Below the pieces are notes generated by a model. It was not told where the DNA came from, ran no database searches, and worked only from the letters and a program-made list of their open reading frames with translations. Positions 8,453-19,641 of a stretch of 64,000 nucleotides of DNA are shown here, piece by piece (the first letter of the stretch is position 1; every line of letters begins with the position of its first letter). Source of the DNA: Escherichia whittamii (GTDB taxonomy: Bacteria > Pseudomonadota > Gammaproteobacteria > Enterobacterales > Enterobacteriaceae); the NCBI RefSeq assembly GCF_014836715.1, contig NZ_JACSQI010000012.1, positions 62,001-126,000 on the forward strand. Direction: 5' to 3'. Both the position numbers and the translations under genes were made by a program.

Positions 8453-10036
8453 ATGAACTTAACCCTTAAAGAATCGCTTGTTTCCCGTAGCCAGGCTTTT
8501 AGCCCGTGGACTGCGTTCTACTTTTTACAGTCGCTATTGATTAACCTTGGTTTAGGTTATCCCTTTAGTTTTCTCTATACCGCCGCTTTTACTGCCATTT
8601 TGCTTTTGCTATGGCGGATGTTGCCGCGCGTGCAAAAAACCTTAATAGGCGTCTGTTCGCTGGTGGCGGCCTGTTATTTTCCTTTTGCTCAGGCGTACGG
8701 TGCGCCTAACTTCAATACCTTGCTGGCGCTGCATTCCACCAATATGGAAGAGTCGACCGAAATTCTTACGATCTTCCCGTGGTATAGCTATCTGGTCGGC
8801 TTATTTATTTTTGCACTCGGCGTGATTGCGATCAGGCGGAAAAAAGAGAATGAAAAAGCACGCTGGAATAAATTCGACAGCCTGTGCCTGGTATTCAGTG
8901 TGGCGACATTTTTTGTCGCTCCGGTTCAAAATCTCGCCTGGGGCGGCGTATTTAAACTCAAAGACACCGGTTATCCGGTATTTCGTTTTGCTAAGGATGT
9001 CATCGTCAATAATAACGAGGTGATTGAAGAGCAAGAACGGATGGCAAAGCTTTCCGGGATGAAAGATACCTGGACAGTCACTGCAGTTAAACCAAAATAT
9101 CACACTTATGTGGTGGTCATTGGCGAAAGCGCACGTCGCGATGCCCTCGGTGCCTTTGGCGGTCACTGGAACAATACCCCGTTTGCCAGCAGCGTTAACG
9201 GCCTGATTTTTGCTGATTACATTGCTGCCAGTGGCTCCACGCAGAAATCTCTCGGATTAACGCTTAACCGCGTGGTCGATGGCAAGCCACAGTTTCAGGA
9301 TAACTTTGTGACCCTGGCCAACCGGGCAGGATTCCAGACCTGGTGGTTTTCTAATCAAGGGCAAATAGGTGAATACGATACGGCTATCGCCAGCATCGCT
9401 AAACGTGCAGATGAAGTGTACTTCCTGAAAAATGGTAATTTTGAAGCAGATAAGAATGCCAAAGACGAAGAACTACTGGCAATGACCGCTCAGGTATTGG
9501 CGGAAGAACATTCGCAGCCGCAACTGATTGTTTTGCATCTGATGGGCTCACATCCTCAGGCCTGCGACCGGACACAAGGCAAATACGAAACCTTTGTACA
9601 ATCGAAAGAAACATCGTGCTATCTCTATACCATGACGCAAACGGACGATTTACTGCGCAAACTGTACGACCAGTTACGCAACAGCGGCAGCAGTTTCTCC
9701 ATGGTTTATTTTTCAGACCACGGTTTAGCCTTTAAAGAACGCGGAAAAGAAGTGCAATACCTGGCCCACGATGATAAATATCAGCAGAATTTTCAGGTGC
9801 CTTTTATGGTCATTTCCAGCGACGATAAAGCGCACCGGGTGATTAAAGCCCGCCGTTCAGCCAATGATTTCTTAGGTTTTTTCTCTCAGTGGACGGGAAT
9901 TAAAGCGCAGGAAATCAACATCAACTACCCGTTTATTTCCGAGAAGAAAGCCGGGCCGATATACATCACCAACTTCCAGTTACAGAAGGTGGATTACAAC
10001 CATCTGGGAACCGATATTTTCGACCCGAAATCTTAA
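8453..10036 (+). CDS. opgE: OpgE (YbiP), phosphoethanolamine transferase for osmoregulated periplasmic glucans
   Basis: A 527-residue inner-membrane enzyme that adds phosphoethanolamine to osmoregulated periplasmic glucans. About the first 170 residues hold four to five membrane helices. The rest is a periplasmic alkaline-phosphatase-like (sulfatase-fold) domain. Its motifs are VVVIGESARRDALG (metal site), a Thr in AASGSTQKS that fits the position of the family nucleophile, LMGSHP, and YFSDHG (metal ligands). The length matches K-12. It forms a single-gene unit that ends in a terminator shared with ompX. Confidence 0.94.
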   Translation: MNLTLKESLVSRSQAFSPWTAFYFLQSLLINLGLGYPFSFLYTAAFTAILLLLWRMLPRVQKTLIGVCSLVAACYFPFAQAYGAPNFNTLLALHSTNMEESTEILTIFPWYSYLVGLFIFALGVIAIRRKKENEKARWNKFDSLCLVFSVATFFVAPVQNLAWGGVFKLKDTGYPVFRFAKDVIVNNNEVIEEQERMAKLSGMKDTWTVTAVKPKYHTYVVVIGESARRDALGAFGGHWNNTPFASSVNGLIFADYIAASGSTQKSLGLTLNRVVDGKPQFQDNFVTLANRAGFQTWWFSNQGQIGEYDTAIASIAKRADEVYFLKNGNFEADKNAKDEELLAMTAQVLAEEHSQPQLIVLHLMGSHPQACDRTQGKYETFVQSKETSCYLYTMTQTDDLLRKLYDQLRNSGSSFSMVYFSDHGLAFKERGKEVQYLAHDDKYQQNFQVPFMVISSDDKAHRVIKARRSANDFLGFFSQWTGIKAQEININYPFISEKKAGPIYITNFQLQKVDYNHLGTDIFDPKS

Positions 10037-10039
10037 GAT

Positions 10040-10069
10040 AAAAAATCCGCCCCGAGAGGCGGATTTTTT
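10040..10069. terminator. Bidirectional terminator between opgE and ompX
   Basis: Six A's, TCCGCC, a 6-nt loop, GGCGGA and six T's form a symmetric hairpin with U-runs in both directions. It sits between the convergent genes opgE and ompX. Confidence 0.9.
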
Positions 10070-10084
10070 ATATCACCGAAGTGA

Positions 10085-10600
10085 TTAGAAGCGGTAACCA
10101 ACACCGGCAATCCAGGTGCCTACGTCAACGCTACGAATACGGCTCTGCTCGTAAGAGAAGTCCAGCGCAACGTTTTCGATTGGGTTGAACTGCAGACCTG
10201 CGCCGTAGGAGAAACCGTAGTCGCTGGTGTCGTGTTTATAGGTCGGGTAGTTGGTGTCCTGGAATTTACCGTAGCCCACACCTACAACACCGTAGATGCT
10301 CGCCCAGTCGTTGATGCGGTATGCCGGACCAGCGGTGATGCCGTAGTACTGGGTTTTGTTGTAATCGCCTGCACTGTTAGTACGACTTTTTTCAGTGTAA
10401 GTGAAAGAACCGATCACACCCAGCGGGCTGTTGTCTTCTTCATAGCGGTATTTCAGGTTGAAACCGCCCATTTTGTTCATTTTGCCCTGAGCGTCACTCT
10501 GAGCGTAACCGCCAGTTACGGTAGAAGTTGCAGCTACGGAAGTACCTGCGGTGAAAGCCAGAACTGCGGCCAGTGCTGAAAGACATGCAATTTTTTTCAT
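10085..10600 (-). CDS. ompX: OmpX, small outer-membrane beta-barrel protein
   Basis: A 171-residue outer-membrane protein that folds as an 8-stranded barrel; related proteins are linked to adhesion and complement resistance. The signal peptide is MKKIACLSALAAVLAFTAGT followed by SVA, cleaved before ATSTV. Alternating strands end in the aromatic C-terminal signature GVGYRF used for BAM-dependent insertion. The ATG at 10600 is chosen because GAGGTGG stands 5 bases upstream; the in-frame GTG two codons earlier overlaps that site. Length equals K-12 OmpX. Confidence 0.97.
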   Translation of the reverse strand: MKKIACLSALAAVLAFTAGTSVAATSTVTGGYAQSDAQGKMNKMGGFNLKYRYEEDNSPLGVIGSFTYTEKSRTNSAGDYNKTQYYGITAGPAYRINDWASIYGVVGVGYGKFQDTNYPTYKHDTSDYGFSYGAGLQFNPIENVALDFSYEQSRIRSVDVGTWIAGVGYRF

Positions 10601-10953
10601 AACCACCTCAAATGTGATTCAAATAAGTCCTAAGCTTTAAATATATCAAAAATTAATGGGAAACTCTTCGCGATTTGTGATGTCTAACGGGCTATTTCAT
10701 GTAACAGAACGTTTCCACATGCCGCTATCCATCTAAATTTAAATCATTTTTTCAGTGAGCTGCTTAAGTATTACGCATATTTTCACTGCCATTCATCCAG
10801 ATTATTCCTAATCACCAAGCTGATGAATCAATCAATCCTGGCGCATTTTAGTCAAAACGGGGGAAAATTTTTTCAACAAATGCTCAACCAGTTTTGGTTA
10901 TATCCAGTACACTCCTCGCTTTATCTGACTATACACATTTATGGGGGGAACGG
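10601..10953. other. Divergent promoter region of ompX and rhtA
   Basis: About 350 AT-rich bases between divergent genes. A TATATT (10640-10645, minus strand) is a possible ompX -10 box. No open frame with a credible ribosome-binding site and no tRNA or repeat is visible. ompX is known to be regulated by several stress regulators, but I cannot place their sites with confidence here. Confidence 0.5.
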
Positions 10954-11841
10954 ATGCCAGGGACATTACGTAAAATGCCGGTCTGGTTACCGATAGTCAT
11001 ATTGCTCGTTGCCATGGCGTCTATTCAGGGTGGGGCTTCATTAGCAAAATCGCTTTTTCCATTGGTTGGCGCGCCGGGCGTGACTGCACTGCGTCTGGCA
11101 CTGGGAACGCTGATTCTTATCGCATTCTTTAAACCGTGGCGATTGCGGTTTGCCAAAGAACAGCGCTTGCCGCTGTTGTTTTACGGCGTCTCACTGGGTG
11201 GAATGAACTATCTTTTTTATCTTTCTATTCAGACCGTGCCGCTTGGGATTGCGGTGGCGCTGGAGTTCACCGGGCCACTGGCAGTGGCGCTGTTCTCTTC
11301 TCGTCGCCCCGTAGACTTTGTTTGGGTTGTACTGGTGGTTCTCGGCCTGTGGTTCCTGCTGCCGCTGGGGCAGGATGTTTCACATGTCGACCTGGCTGGC
11401 TGTGCGTTGGCGCTCGGTGCCGGTGCTTGTTGGGCTATCTATATATTAAGTGGGCAACGCGCCGGGGCGGAACACGGCCCGGCGACGGTGGCAATCGGCT
11501 CGCTGATTGCGGCGCTTATTTTCGTGCCGATTGGCGCATTCCAGGCCGGAGAGGCACTCTGGCACTGGTCGGTTGTTCCATTGGGTCTGGCTGTCGCTAT
11601 CCTCTCTACCGCTCTGCCCTATTCCCTTGAGATGATTGCGCTCACCCGTTTGCCGACACGGACATTTGGTACGCTAATGAGTATGGAACCTGCGCTGGCT
11701 GCCATTTCCGGAATGATTTTCCTCGGTGAGACATTGGCGCCAATACAACTGCTGGCCCTCGGCGCGATTATTTGTGCCTCAATGGGCTCAACGCTGACAG
11801 CGCGCAAAGAGACTAAAATTAAAGAATTAGATATTAATTAA
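10954..11841 (+). CDS. rhtA: RhtA (YbiF), threonine/homoserine exporter of the DMT superfamily
   Basis: A 295-residue inner-membrane protein with ten hydrophobic segments in two homologous EamA halves, as in drug/metabolite transporters. RhtA exports threonine and homoserine and protects against toxic amino-acid analogues. The start is the ATG at 10954 (MPGTLRKMPVW), preceded by GGGGGAACGG. The frame extends 20 codons upstream, but that stretch is not conserved-looking and has no ribosome-binding site. An exceptional perfect palindrome (11850-11879) follows the stop. Confidence 0.95.
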   Translation: MPGTLRKMPVWLPIVILLVAMASIQGGASLAKSLFPLVGAPGVTALRLALGTLILIAFFKPWRLRFAKEQRLPLLFYGVSLGGMNYLFYLSIQTVPLGIAVALEFTGPLAVALFSSRRPVDFVWVVLVVLGLWFLLPLGQDVSHVDLAGCALALGAGACWAIYILSGQRAGAEHGPATVAIGSLIAALIFVPIGAFQAGEALWHWSVVPLGLAVAILSTALPYSLEMIALTRLPTRTFGTLMSMEPALAAISGMIFLGETLAPIQLLALGAIICASMGSTLTARKETKIKELDIN

Positions 11842-11849
11842 ACCTGCCT

Positions 11850-11879
11850 TTCTGCATGGTTATGCATAACCATGCAGAA
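11850..11879. repeat. Perfect 30-bp palindrome after rhtA
   Basis: Two 15-base arms meet without a loop at the centre ATGCAT (the left arm is TTCTGCATGGTTATG). Every base pairs, as checked base by base. It lies 8 bases after the rhtA stop and has no T-run. It may act as a terminator or RNA end-protecting hairpin, or be a protein-binding site. Confidence 0.85.
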
Positions 11880-12643
<764 letters not shown>

Positions 12644-12690
12644 CTCCATCGCTGATGAATTCAGATGGTTGATAAAGTGCGCTTGTTCAT

Positions 12691-12788
12691 GCCGGATACG
12701 GCGTGAACGCCTTATCCGGCCTACAAAAACAAGCAAATTCAATATATTGCATGAACTATGTAGGCCTGATAAGCGTAGTGCATCAGGC
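12691..12788. repeat. BIME after dps
   Basis: A REP unit GCCGGATACGGCG...CTTATCCGGCCTAC and an inverted unit TAGGCCTGATAAGCG...GCATCAGGC, spaced by AT-rich DNA. Confidence 0.9.
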
Positions 12789-12838
12789 AGTTTTGCGTTT
12801 GTCATCGGTCTTAATCCATCGCTAATAGATTTAGAAAG

Positions 12839-12868
12839 CGGCTTCCTGACAGGAGGCCGTTTTGTTTT
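12839..12868 (+). terminator. Intrinsic terminator downstream of dps
   Basis: CGGCTTCCT pairs with AGGAGGCCG (one G-T pair) around a 3-nt loop and is followed by TTTTGTTTT. Confidence 0.75.
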
Positions 12869-13014
12869 GCTGCCTGCTTCTACGCACTTTTTTAGTGCAT
12901 CCCGTCGCCCTTCCCTTCCGATAAAGTAATTTTTTTGTATCAACAACATCACACAATCGTTACATAAAGATTGTTTTTTCATCAGGATTTACGCTAAATA
13001 ATCACTGTGTTGAC

Positions 13015-13058
13015 TGCACTATTTTAGCGCACCACTTTGGCGCCCCAGAATGGTGCAA
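13015..13058 (+). promoter_or_regulatory. NtrC (NRI)-type enhancer sites upstream of glnH
   Basis: Two dyads resemble the NtrC consensus TGCAC-N5-7-GTGCA: TGCACTATTTTAGCGCA (13015-13031) and a second around 13037-13058 with right arm TGGTGCA. They lie about 75-130 bases upstream of the sigma-54 promoter, as expected for enhancers of nitrogen-regulated genes. Confidence 0.75.
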
Positions 13059-13130
13059 TCCAACGGTGTTGCCTCATAAATCGTGCAATGAGTTTTCATC
13101 GCTTTTCGAAAAATCAATGAGTTGCAAAAC

Positions 13131-13146
13131 TGGCACGATTTTTTCA
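13131..13146 (+). promoter_or_regulatory. Sigma-54 promoter of glnHPQ (glnHp2)
   Basis: TGGCACGATTTTTTCA matches the sigma-54 -24/-12 consensus TGGCAC-N5-TTGCA, with one deviation in the -12 block. It lies 55 bases before the glnH start and fits the known nitrogen-regulated glnH promoter. Confidence 0.8.
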
Positions 13147-13185
13147 TATAGGTAAGTGTTACGCAGGGGATCGTCCCGTGGATAG

Positions 13186-13947
<762 letters not shown>

Positions 13948-13965
13948 TTACTGCCTTTAATTTAT

Positions 13966-13993
13966 GGCCCGGTGGCCTTTTGCATACCGGGCC
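13966..13993 (+). terminator. Intercistronic hairpin between glnH and glnP
   Basis: GGCCCGGT and ACCGGGCC form an 8-bp stem around a 12-nt loop, in the 108-bp gap. No T-run follows. It probably protects the glnH mRNA 3' end or attenuates, giving more binding protein than permease. Confidence 0.6.
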
Positions 13994-14055
13994 TGCGTTT
14001 CGCCCAGCCAGTCTTCTGGCTCAGGGTATTTACACCACGGTAACAGGAACAACAT

Positions 14056-14715
14056 ATGCAGTTTGACTGGAGTGCCATCTGGCCTGCCATTCCGCTTCTG
14101 ATTGAAGGCGCCAAAATGACCCTGTGGATTTCTGTCCTCGGTCTGGCTGGCGGCCTTGTAATCGGCCTGGCGGCAGGTTTTGCACGCACCTTCGGTGGTT
14201 GGATAGCCAACCACGTCGCGCTGGTCTTTATTGAAGTGATCCGCGGCACACCTATCGTCGTCCAGGTGATGTTTATCTACTTCGCCCTGCCGATGGCGTT
14301 TAACGACTTACGCATCGACCCGTTTACTGCGGCGGTGGTCACCATCATGATCAACTCCGGCGCGTACATTGCGGAAATCACGCGTGGTGCGGTGCTGTCA
14401 ATCCACAAAGGTTTTCGTGAAGCAGGACTGGCGCTCGGCCTTTCACGTTGGGAAACCATTCGCTACGTGATTTTACCGCTGGCACTGCGCCGCATGCTGC
14501 CACCGCTGGGTAACCAGTGGATCATCAGCATTAAAGATACCTCATTGTTTATTGTTATCGGCGTGGCGGAACTGACCCGTCAGGGGCAAGAAATTATTGC
14601 CGGTAACTTCCGCGCCCTTGAGATCTGGAGCGCCGTTGCGGTGTTCTATTTGATTATTACCCTGGTGCTGAGTTTTATTCTGCGTCGTCTGGAAAGAAGG
14701 ATGAAAATCCTGTGA
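14056..14715 (+). CDS. glnP: GlnP, glutamine ABC transporter permease
   Basis: A 219-residue inner-membrane permease of the HisM/GlnP family with about five membrane helices. The cytoplasmic EAA loop reads [20 protein letters not shown], which docks onto the ATPase. With GlnQ it forms the channel for glutamine delivered by GlnH. It ends overlapping the glnQ start by 4 bases (GTGA). The length is that of K-12. Confidence 0.97.
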   Translation: MQFDWSAIWPAIPLLIEGAKMTLWISVLGLAGGLVIGLAAGFARTFGGWIANHVALVFIEVIRGTPIVVQVMFIYFALPMAFNDLRIDPFTAAVVTIMINSGAYIAEITRGAVLSIHKGFREAGLALGLSRWETIRYVILPLALRRMLPPLGNQWIISIKDTSLFIVIGVAELTRQGQEIIAGNFRALEIWSAVAVFYLIITLVLSFILRRLERRMKIL

Positions 14716-15434
14716 TTGAATTTAAAAACGTCTCCAAGCATTTTGGTCCTACCCAGGTGCTGCACAATATCGATTTGAACATTGCCCAGGGTGAAGTGGT
14801 GGTGATTATCGGGCCTTCCGGTTCCGGTAAATCGACTCTGCTGCGCTGCATCAACAAACTGGAAGAGATAACCTCCGGCGATCTGATTGTCGATGGTCTG
14901 AAAGTTAACGACCCGAAAGTTGACGAGCGTTTGATTCGTCAGGAAGCGGGCATGGTGTTTCAGCAGTTTTACCTTTTCCCACATCTGACGGCGCTGGAAA
15001 ACGTGATGTTTGGTCCGCTGCGTGTACGTGGTGCGAACAAAAAAGACGCGGAAAAACTGGCTCGTGAACTGCTGGCGAAAGTCGGTCTGGCGGAACGCGC
15101 CCACCACTACCCTTCCGAGCTTTCTGGTGGTCAGCAACAGCGTGTGGCGATTGCCCGTGCGCTGGCGGTAAAACCGAAAATGATGCTGTTCGATGAACCG
15201 ACATCAGCTCTTGATCCGGAACTGCGCCATGAAGTGCTGAAGGTTATGCAGGATCTGGCTGAAGAAGGGATGACGATGGTGATCGTGACCCACGAAATCG
15301 GTTTTGCCGAGAAAGTGGCTTCGCGCCTGATCTTTATCGACAAAGGCCGGATTGCAGAAGATGGCGATCCACAGGTGTTGATCAAGAACCCACCGAGCCA
15401 GCGTTTACAGGAATTTTTACAGCACGTCTCTTAA
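14712..15434 (+). CDS. glnQ: GlnQ, glutamine ABC transporter ATPase
   Basis: A 240-residue ABC ATPase that powers glutamine import. Walker A is GPSGSGKST, the signature is LSGGQQQR, Walker B is [11 protein letters not shown] and the switch histidine is in VTHE. It starts with GTG at 14712, overlapping the glnP stop. GAAAGAAGGA upstream serves as ribosome-binding site, and the overlap implies translational coupling. It is the last gene of glnHPQ, followed by a BIME. Confidence 0.97.
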   Translation: MIEFKNVSKHFGPTQVLHNIDLNIAQGEVVVIIGPSGSGKSTLLRCINKLEEITSGDLIVDGLKVNDPKVDERLIRQEAGMVFQQFYLFPHLTALENVMFGPLRVRGANKKDAEKLARELLAKVGLAERAHHYPSELSGGQQQRVAIARALAVKPKMMLFDEPTSALDPELRHEVLKVMQDLAEEGMTMVIVTHEIGFAEKVASRLIFIDKGRIAEDGDPQVLIKNPPSQRLQEFLQHVS

Positions 15435-15445
15435 TAAGACACATT

Positions 15446-15543
15446 GCCTGATGCGCTACGCTTATCAGGCCTACAGGATATATAGCAACTTATTGAAATT
15501 GCATGAACTTGTAGGACAGATAAGGCGTTCACGCCCATCCGGC
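15446..15543. repeat. BIME after glnQ
   Basis: A unit GCCTGATGCGCTACG...TATCAGGCCTAC and an inverted, somewhat decayed unit GTAGGACAGATAAGG...CCATCCGGC. Confidence 0.85.
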
Positions 15544-15693
15544 AAAAAAGCCCGCACGTTGTCAACAACCTGCTAAATGTCCCTTCCTCCCTTTCACCCG
15601 AAAGGGAGGCACACCAGATTCCTCTCATTTAAAATCGCCCCTCCCCCAGCATCTATACTTATCTTTTTGCTCTGTTTTCTCACTGGAGGAGTC

Positions 15694-17919
15694 ATGCGGT
15701 GGATCCTGTTCATCCTCTTCTGCCTGCTGGGCGCACCTGCCCACGCGGTATCCATACCCGGCGTTACAACCACAGCCTCATCGGATTCAGCCTCAGAACC
15801 GGCCCCGGAACCGGATATCGAACAAAAAAAAGCGGCCTATGGCGCACTGGCGGATGTGCTGGATAACGACACATCTCGCAAAGAGTTGATCGACCAGTTG
15901 CGTACCGTCGCCGCTACGCCCCCTGCGGAACCGGTACCGAAGATCGTGCCGCCGACGCTGGTTGAAGAGCAAACCGTGCTGCAAAAGGTCACCGAAGTCA
16001 GCCGTCATTATGGTGAAGCCCTTTCCGCCCGCTTCGGGCAACTTTATCGCAATATCACCGGCTCCCCGCATAAACCGTTTAATCCACAAACCTTCAGCAA
16101 TGCGCTGACCCATTTTTCAATGTTAGCGGTGTTAGTGTTTTGTTTTTACTGGCTGATTCGCCTGTTCGCACTGCCGCTGTATCGCAAAATGGGCCAGTGG
16201 GCGCGGCAAAAAAATCGCGAGCGCAGTAACTGGTTGCAGCTCCCGGCGATGATTATCGGGGCGTTTATTATCGACCTGCTGTTATTGGCTTTGACGTTAT
16301 TTGTCGGTCAGGTTTTAAGCGATAACCTGAATGCGGGCAGTCGCACCATCGCCTTTCAACAAAGTTTGTTCCTTAATGCTTTCGCCCTGATTGAATTTTT
16401 CAAAGCGGTTTTACGCCTGATTTTCTGCCCGAACGTGGCGGAGCTGCGCCCGTTTAACATCCAGGATGAGAGCGCCCGTTACTGGAGTCGCCGCCTGAGC
16501 TGGTTAAGCAGTCTGATAGGTTATGGCCTGATCGTGGCAGTGCCGATTATCTCTAATCAGGTGAATGTACAGACAGGCGCGCTGGCAAACGTGGTAATCA
16601 TGCTGTGTATGACTGTCTGGGCGCTGTACCTGATCTTTCACAATAAAAAAGAGATCACCCAACATTTGCTCAACTTTGCGGAACACTCGCTGGCCTTTTT
16701 CAGCCTGTTTATCCGCGCCTTTGCGCTGGTGTGGCACTGGCTGGCAAGCGCCTATTTTATCGTGCTGTTTTTCTTTTCGTTGTTCGATCCGGGAAACAGC
16801 CTGAAATTTATGATGGGCGCGACGGTACGCAGCCTGGCGATTATTGCTATCGCGGCGTTTGTTTCCGGCATGTTTTCCCGCTGGCTGGCGAAGACCATCA
16901 CTCTCTCGCCACATACTCAGCGTAGCTATCCGGAACTGCAAAAACGGCTGAACGGCTGGCTGTCGGCGACGCTGAAAACGGCGCGTATTCTGACGGTCTG
17001 CGTGGCAGTTATGTTGTTGTTGAGCGCATGGGGATTATTCGATTTCTGGAACTGGCTGCAAAACGGTGCGGGGCAGAAAACCGTGGATATCCTGATCCGC
17101 ATCGCGCTCATTCTTTTCTTCTCGGCGGTTGGTTGGACAGTGCTCGCCAGTTTGATCGAAAACCGGCTGGCTTCAGATATTCATGGCCGTCCGCTGCCCA
17201 GCGCCCGCACGCGTACCCTGCTGACGCTGTTTCGCAACGCGCTGGCGGTGATCATCAGTACCATCACCATCATGATTGTGTTGTCGGAAATCGGCGTCAA
17301 TATTGCGCCGCTGCTGGCAGGTGCCGGGGCATTAGGTCTGGCTATCTCTTTCGGTTCGCAAACGCTGGTGAAAGATATCATCACCGGGGTATTTATTCAG
17401 TTTGAAAACGGCATGAATACCGGAGATTTAGTTACCATCGGGCCGTTGACGGGTACGGTGGAACGGATGTCAATTCGCTCCGTTGGCGTGCGCCAGGATA
17501 CCGGGGCGTATCACATCATTCCGTGGTCTTCGATTACCACCTTTGCCAACTTTGTCCGCGGTATTGGTTCGGTGGTGGCAAATTACGATGTTGATCGCCA
17601 TGAAGATGCTGATAAAGCCAATCAGGCACTGAAAGATGCGGTAGCGGAATTGATGGAAAACGAAGAAATTCGTGGGCTGATTATCGGTGAGCCGAACTTT
17701 GCCGGAATTGTCGGCTTAAGCAATACCGCGTTTACGCTGCGCGTGTCATTCACCACGCTGCCACTCAAACAGTGGACGGTCCGCTTTGCCCTCGACAGCC
17801 AGGTGAAAAAGCATTTCGACCTGGCTGGCGTTCGTGCTCCGGTACAGACTTATCAGGTGCTGCCAGCTCCGGGCGCGGCCCCCGTAGAACCGTTGCCGCC
17901 GGGGGAGCCAACGCTTTAA
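15694..17919 (+). CDS. ybiO: YbiO, large MscS-family mechanosensitive channel
   Basis: A 741-residue inner-membrane protein that opens under membrane tension to release solutes on osmotic downshock. A signal sequence (ending PAHA) leads into a periplasmic domain of about 120 residues. Many membrane helices follow, then the MscS core near the C-terminus. The last pore helix is Gly/Ala-rich ([19 protein letters not shown]), followed by the beta domain ([14 protein letters not shown]). The ATG at 15694 follows TGGAGGAGTC and gives the K-12 length; the 39-codon upstream extension lacks support. The C-terminus is Pro-rich. The stop overlaps the convergent gene rlmF by 4 bases. Confidence 0.95.
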   Translation: MRWILFILFCLLGAPAHAVSIPGVTTTASSDSASEPAPEPDIEQKKAAYGALADVLDNDTSRKELIDQLRTVAATPPAEPVPKIVPPTLVEEQTVLQKVTEVSRHYGEALSARFGQLYRNITGSPHKPFNPQTFSNALTHFSMLAVLVFCFYWLIRLFALPLYRKMGQWARQKNRERSNWLQLPAMIIGAFIIDLLLLALTLFVGQVLSDNLNAGSRTIAFQQSLFLNAFALIEFFKAVLRLIFCPNVAELRPFNIQDESARYWSRRLSWLSSLIGYGLIVAVPIISNQVNVQTGALANVVIMLCMTVWALYLIFHNKKEITQHLLNFAEHSLAFFSLFIRAFALVWHWLASAYFIVLFFFSLFDPGNSLKFMMGATVRSLAIIAIAAFVSGMFSRWLAKTITLSPHTQRSYPELQKRLNGWLSATLKTARILTVCVAVMLLLSAWGLFDFWNWLQNGAGQKTVDILIRIALILFFSAVGWTVLASLIENRLASDIHGRPLPSARTRTLLTLFRNALAVIISTITIMIVLSEIGVNIAPLLAGAGALGLAISFGSQTLVKDIITGVFIQFENGMNTGDLVTIGPLTGTVERMSIRSVGVRQDTGAYHIIPWSSITTFANFVRGIGSVVANYDVDRHEDADKANQALKDAVAELMENEEIRGLIIGEPNFAGIVGLSNTAFTLRVSFTTLPLKQWTVRFALDSQVKKHFDLAGVRAPVQTYQVLPAPGAAPVEPLPPGEPTL

Positions 17920-18842
17920 CGCTGGCGATTGACAAAACGACGGCGCTGCTCGTCGTTCATAAAGGTCCAGGCTATGAAACGACTCTGCTTTTGCCCCTGG
18001 GCCATCTCTTTTTTGACCACCTTCACCGCACCAACATCCGTCAGTGCGCGATAAAGTGGCGGTAAGTTTTCGCCACGAGAAACCAGTGAGGTAAACCACA
18101 TCACCTGCTTCGCGAAGCCTTTACTCTCTTCAATCATCTTTTTGATAAAGGCCACTTCACCGCCTTCACACCACAGCTCCTGTTGCTGACCACCAAAGTT
18201 CAGTGCATCGTCTTTGTTCAGCCCCAGGTTACGGCGTTTACGCTCACTACCAGCCCGTGCCGCAGCGGCGGAATCGTGGAACGGCGGGTTACACAAGGTG
18301 GCGTCGTATTGCTCGTTTTTGTGGATGATACCGTTAAAAATTGCCCCGCTCTCTTTCTGCCGACGCAGACGGATCGCACGGTTAAGACCTGGATTAGCAC
18401 TGATGATCGCCTGCGCGCTGCTTAACGCCTGGCTGCTGGTTTCACTGCCAGTAAAACGCCAGCCATATTCATGTACGCCAATCAGCGGATAAATACAGTT
18501 CGCACCAACGCCGATATCCAGAATGCTGGCATTGGCTGGAATCGTTCCTGTTGCTTCTGCCAGTAAATCAGCCAGGTGATGAATATAATCCGCCCGGCCC
18601 GGCACTGGCGGGCAGAGGAAACCGTCCGGAATATCCCAGTTCGCCACGGCGTAAAAATGCGCCAGCAATGCCTTGTTGAGCGCCTTCACCGCCAGTGGAT
18701 TGGCGAAGTCTACGCTTTGTTCCCCGGCAGGAGTAAGCGTGAGGAATTGCTTCAGTTCAGGATTGACCTGACAAAGCGTGGCAAGATCGTAGCGACTGTG
18801 ATGACGGTTGCGCGGGTGTAACCCCGGTTTCTGGGCAGACAT
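17916..18842 (-). CDS. rlmF: RlmF (YbiN), 23S rRNA m6A1618 methyltransferase
   Basis: A 308-residue S-adenosylmethionine-dependent methyltransferase that makes N6-methyladenosine at 23S rRNA position 1618. The SAM-binding motif is [13 protein letters not shown] and the amino-methyltransferase catalytic motif is CNPPF. The C-terminus is basic ([13 protein letters not shown]), as suits RNA binding. Length equals K-12. It overlaps the 3' end of ybiO tail to tail and is divergent from mcbA. Confidence 0.95.
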   Translation of the reverse strand: MSAQKPGLHPRNRHHSRYDLATLCQVNPELKQFLTLTPAGEQSVDFANPLAVKALNKALLAHFYAVANWDIPDGFLCPPVPGRADYIHHLADLLAEATGTIPANASILDIGVGANCIYPLIGVHEYGWRFTGSETSSQALSSAQAIISANPGLNRAIRLRRQKESGAIFNGIIHKNEQYDATLCNPPFHDSAAAARAGSERKRRNLGLNKDDALNFGGQQQELWCEGGEVAFIKKMIEESKGFAKQVMWFTSLVSRGENLPPLYRALTDVGAVKVVKKEMAQGQKQSRFIAWTFMNDEQRRRFVNRQR

Positions 18843-19117
18843 AGCATTCTCCTTTAAGCAGCGGCGTAAGATACCCGCATAACGCTACAGGGTAAATATT
18901 TGGCTGCGTTTATCATTTCCAAAAACCTTAGAATGACTATGGTTTATGGCAATTCATCATAAAAATCAGCAGCATGTATCTTATTGATTTGTCTTGTTTT
19001 GTAAAAATATATCGTTCAAAAAATAAGCACATCTCTGTCAATTTTTTGCGTCATTTGCATCGCGCAGGCGACCTACACTTATCAGGCACTACCCGTTGTA
19101 TTTATGAGGATGTCATT

Positions 19118-19378
19118 ATGAGAAAGTGCCTCACACTACTGATTGCCACCGTCCTGAGCGGAATCACTGTCACGGCTTATGCCGCACAACCACTGAGTAA
19201 CCAGGACAGCGGCCAACTAAGGCCAGCCGGAACCGTTTCGGCAACTGGCGCATCCAACCTAAGCGATCTGGAGGATAAACTGGCAGAAAAAGCGCGCGAA
19301 CAAGGTGCGAAAGGTTATGTCATTAATTCCGCGGGAGGAAATGATCAGATGTTCGGTACCGCAACCATCTACAAATAA
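19118..19378 (+). CDS. mcbA: McbA (YbiM), periplasmic DUF1471/YhcN-family protein
   Basis: An 86-residue exported protein with a signal peptide ending in AYA. The C-terminal domain has the pattern GTVSATGASNLSDLEDKLAEKA...GYVINSA...GTATIYK, typical of the BhsA/McbA family. McbA is linked to colanic acid and biofilm and is repressed by McbR. ATG at 19118 gives the K-12 length and is preceded by GAGGATGTC; the longer frame upstream is not used. A close relative, ybiJ, lies 4.3 kb downstream, beyond the fiu cluster. Confidence 0.93.
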   Translation: MRKCLTLLIATVLSGITVTAYAAQPLSNQDSGQLRPAGTVSATGASNLSDLEDKLAEKAREQGAKGYVINSAGGNDQMFGTATIYK

Positions 19379-19390
19379 CCACACCAACGT

Positions 19391-19419
19391 AACTGCATTC
19401 GCCTCTGGATGCAGTTTTC
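19391..19419 (+). terminator. Terminator-like hairpin after mcbA
   Basis: AACTGCAT pairs with ATGCAGTT around a 10-nt loop and is followed by a short T-run. Confidence 0.6.
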
Positions 19420-19508
19420 GTCCATTTTGTAATCAAAAAACATCAAATATGAACTAAATGTAAATAAATGTGTTTCTTTTCGCTTCAGGGGTGATAGAAA
19501 ATCGCGCC

Positions 19509-19541
19509 AAGTGATAATGCTTATCAAAATTATTATCACTT
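19509..19541 (+). promoter_or_regulatory. Overlapping Fur boxes upstream of fiu
   Basis: A perfect dyad TGATAA-TGC-TTATCA (19512-19526) is nested in an outer dyad AAGTGATAAT...ATTATCACTT (19509-19518 and 19532-19541). The repeated GATAAT hexamers match the Fur consensus, consistent with iron repression of fiu. Confidence 0.85.
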
Positions 19542-19641
19542 GCACGAGCGCTATTACGGGATTAACAGTGGCATCGCATCCGCAGAGATGCTTTCTCGTG
19601 ACAGTGAAAACTTCAACATATAAGAAAAAGTCACCTGCAAA

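Noticed and set aside
12669..12929. 86-codon open frame after dps
   Set aside because: Runs through a BIME and a terminator; REP elements often leave frames open by chance.
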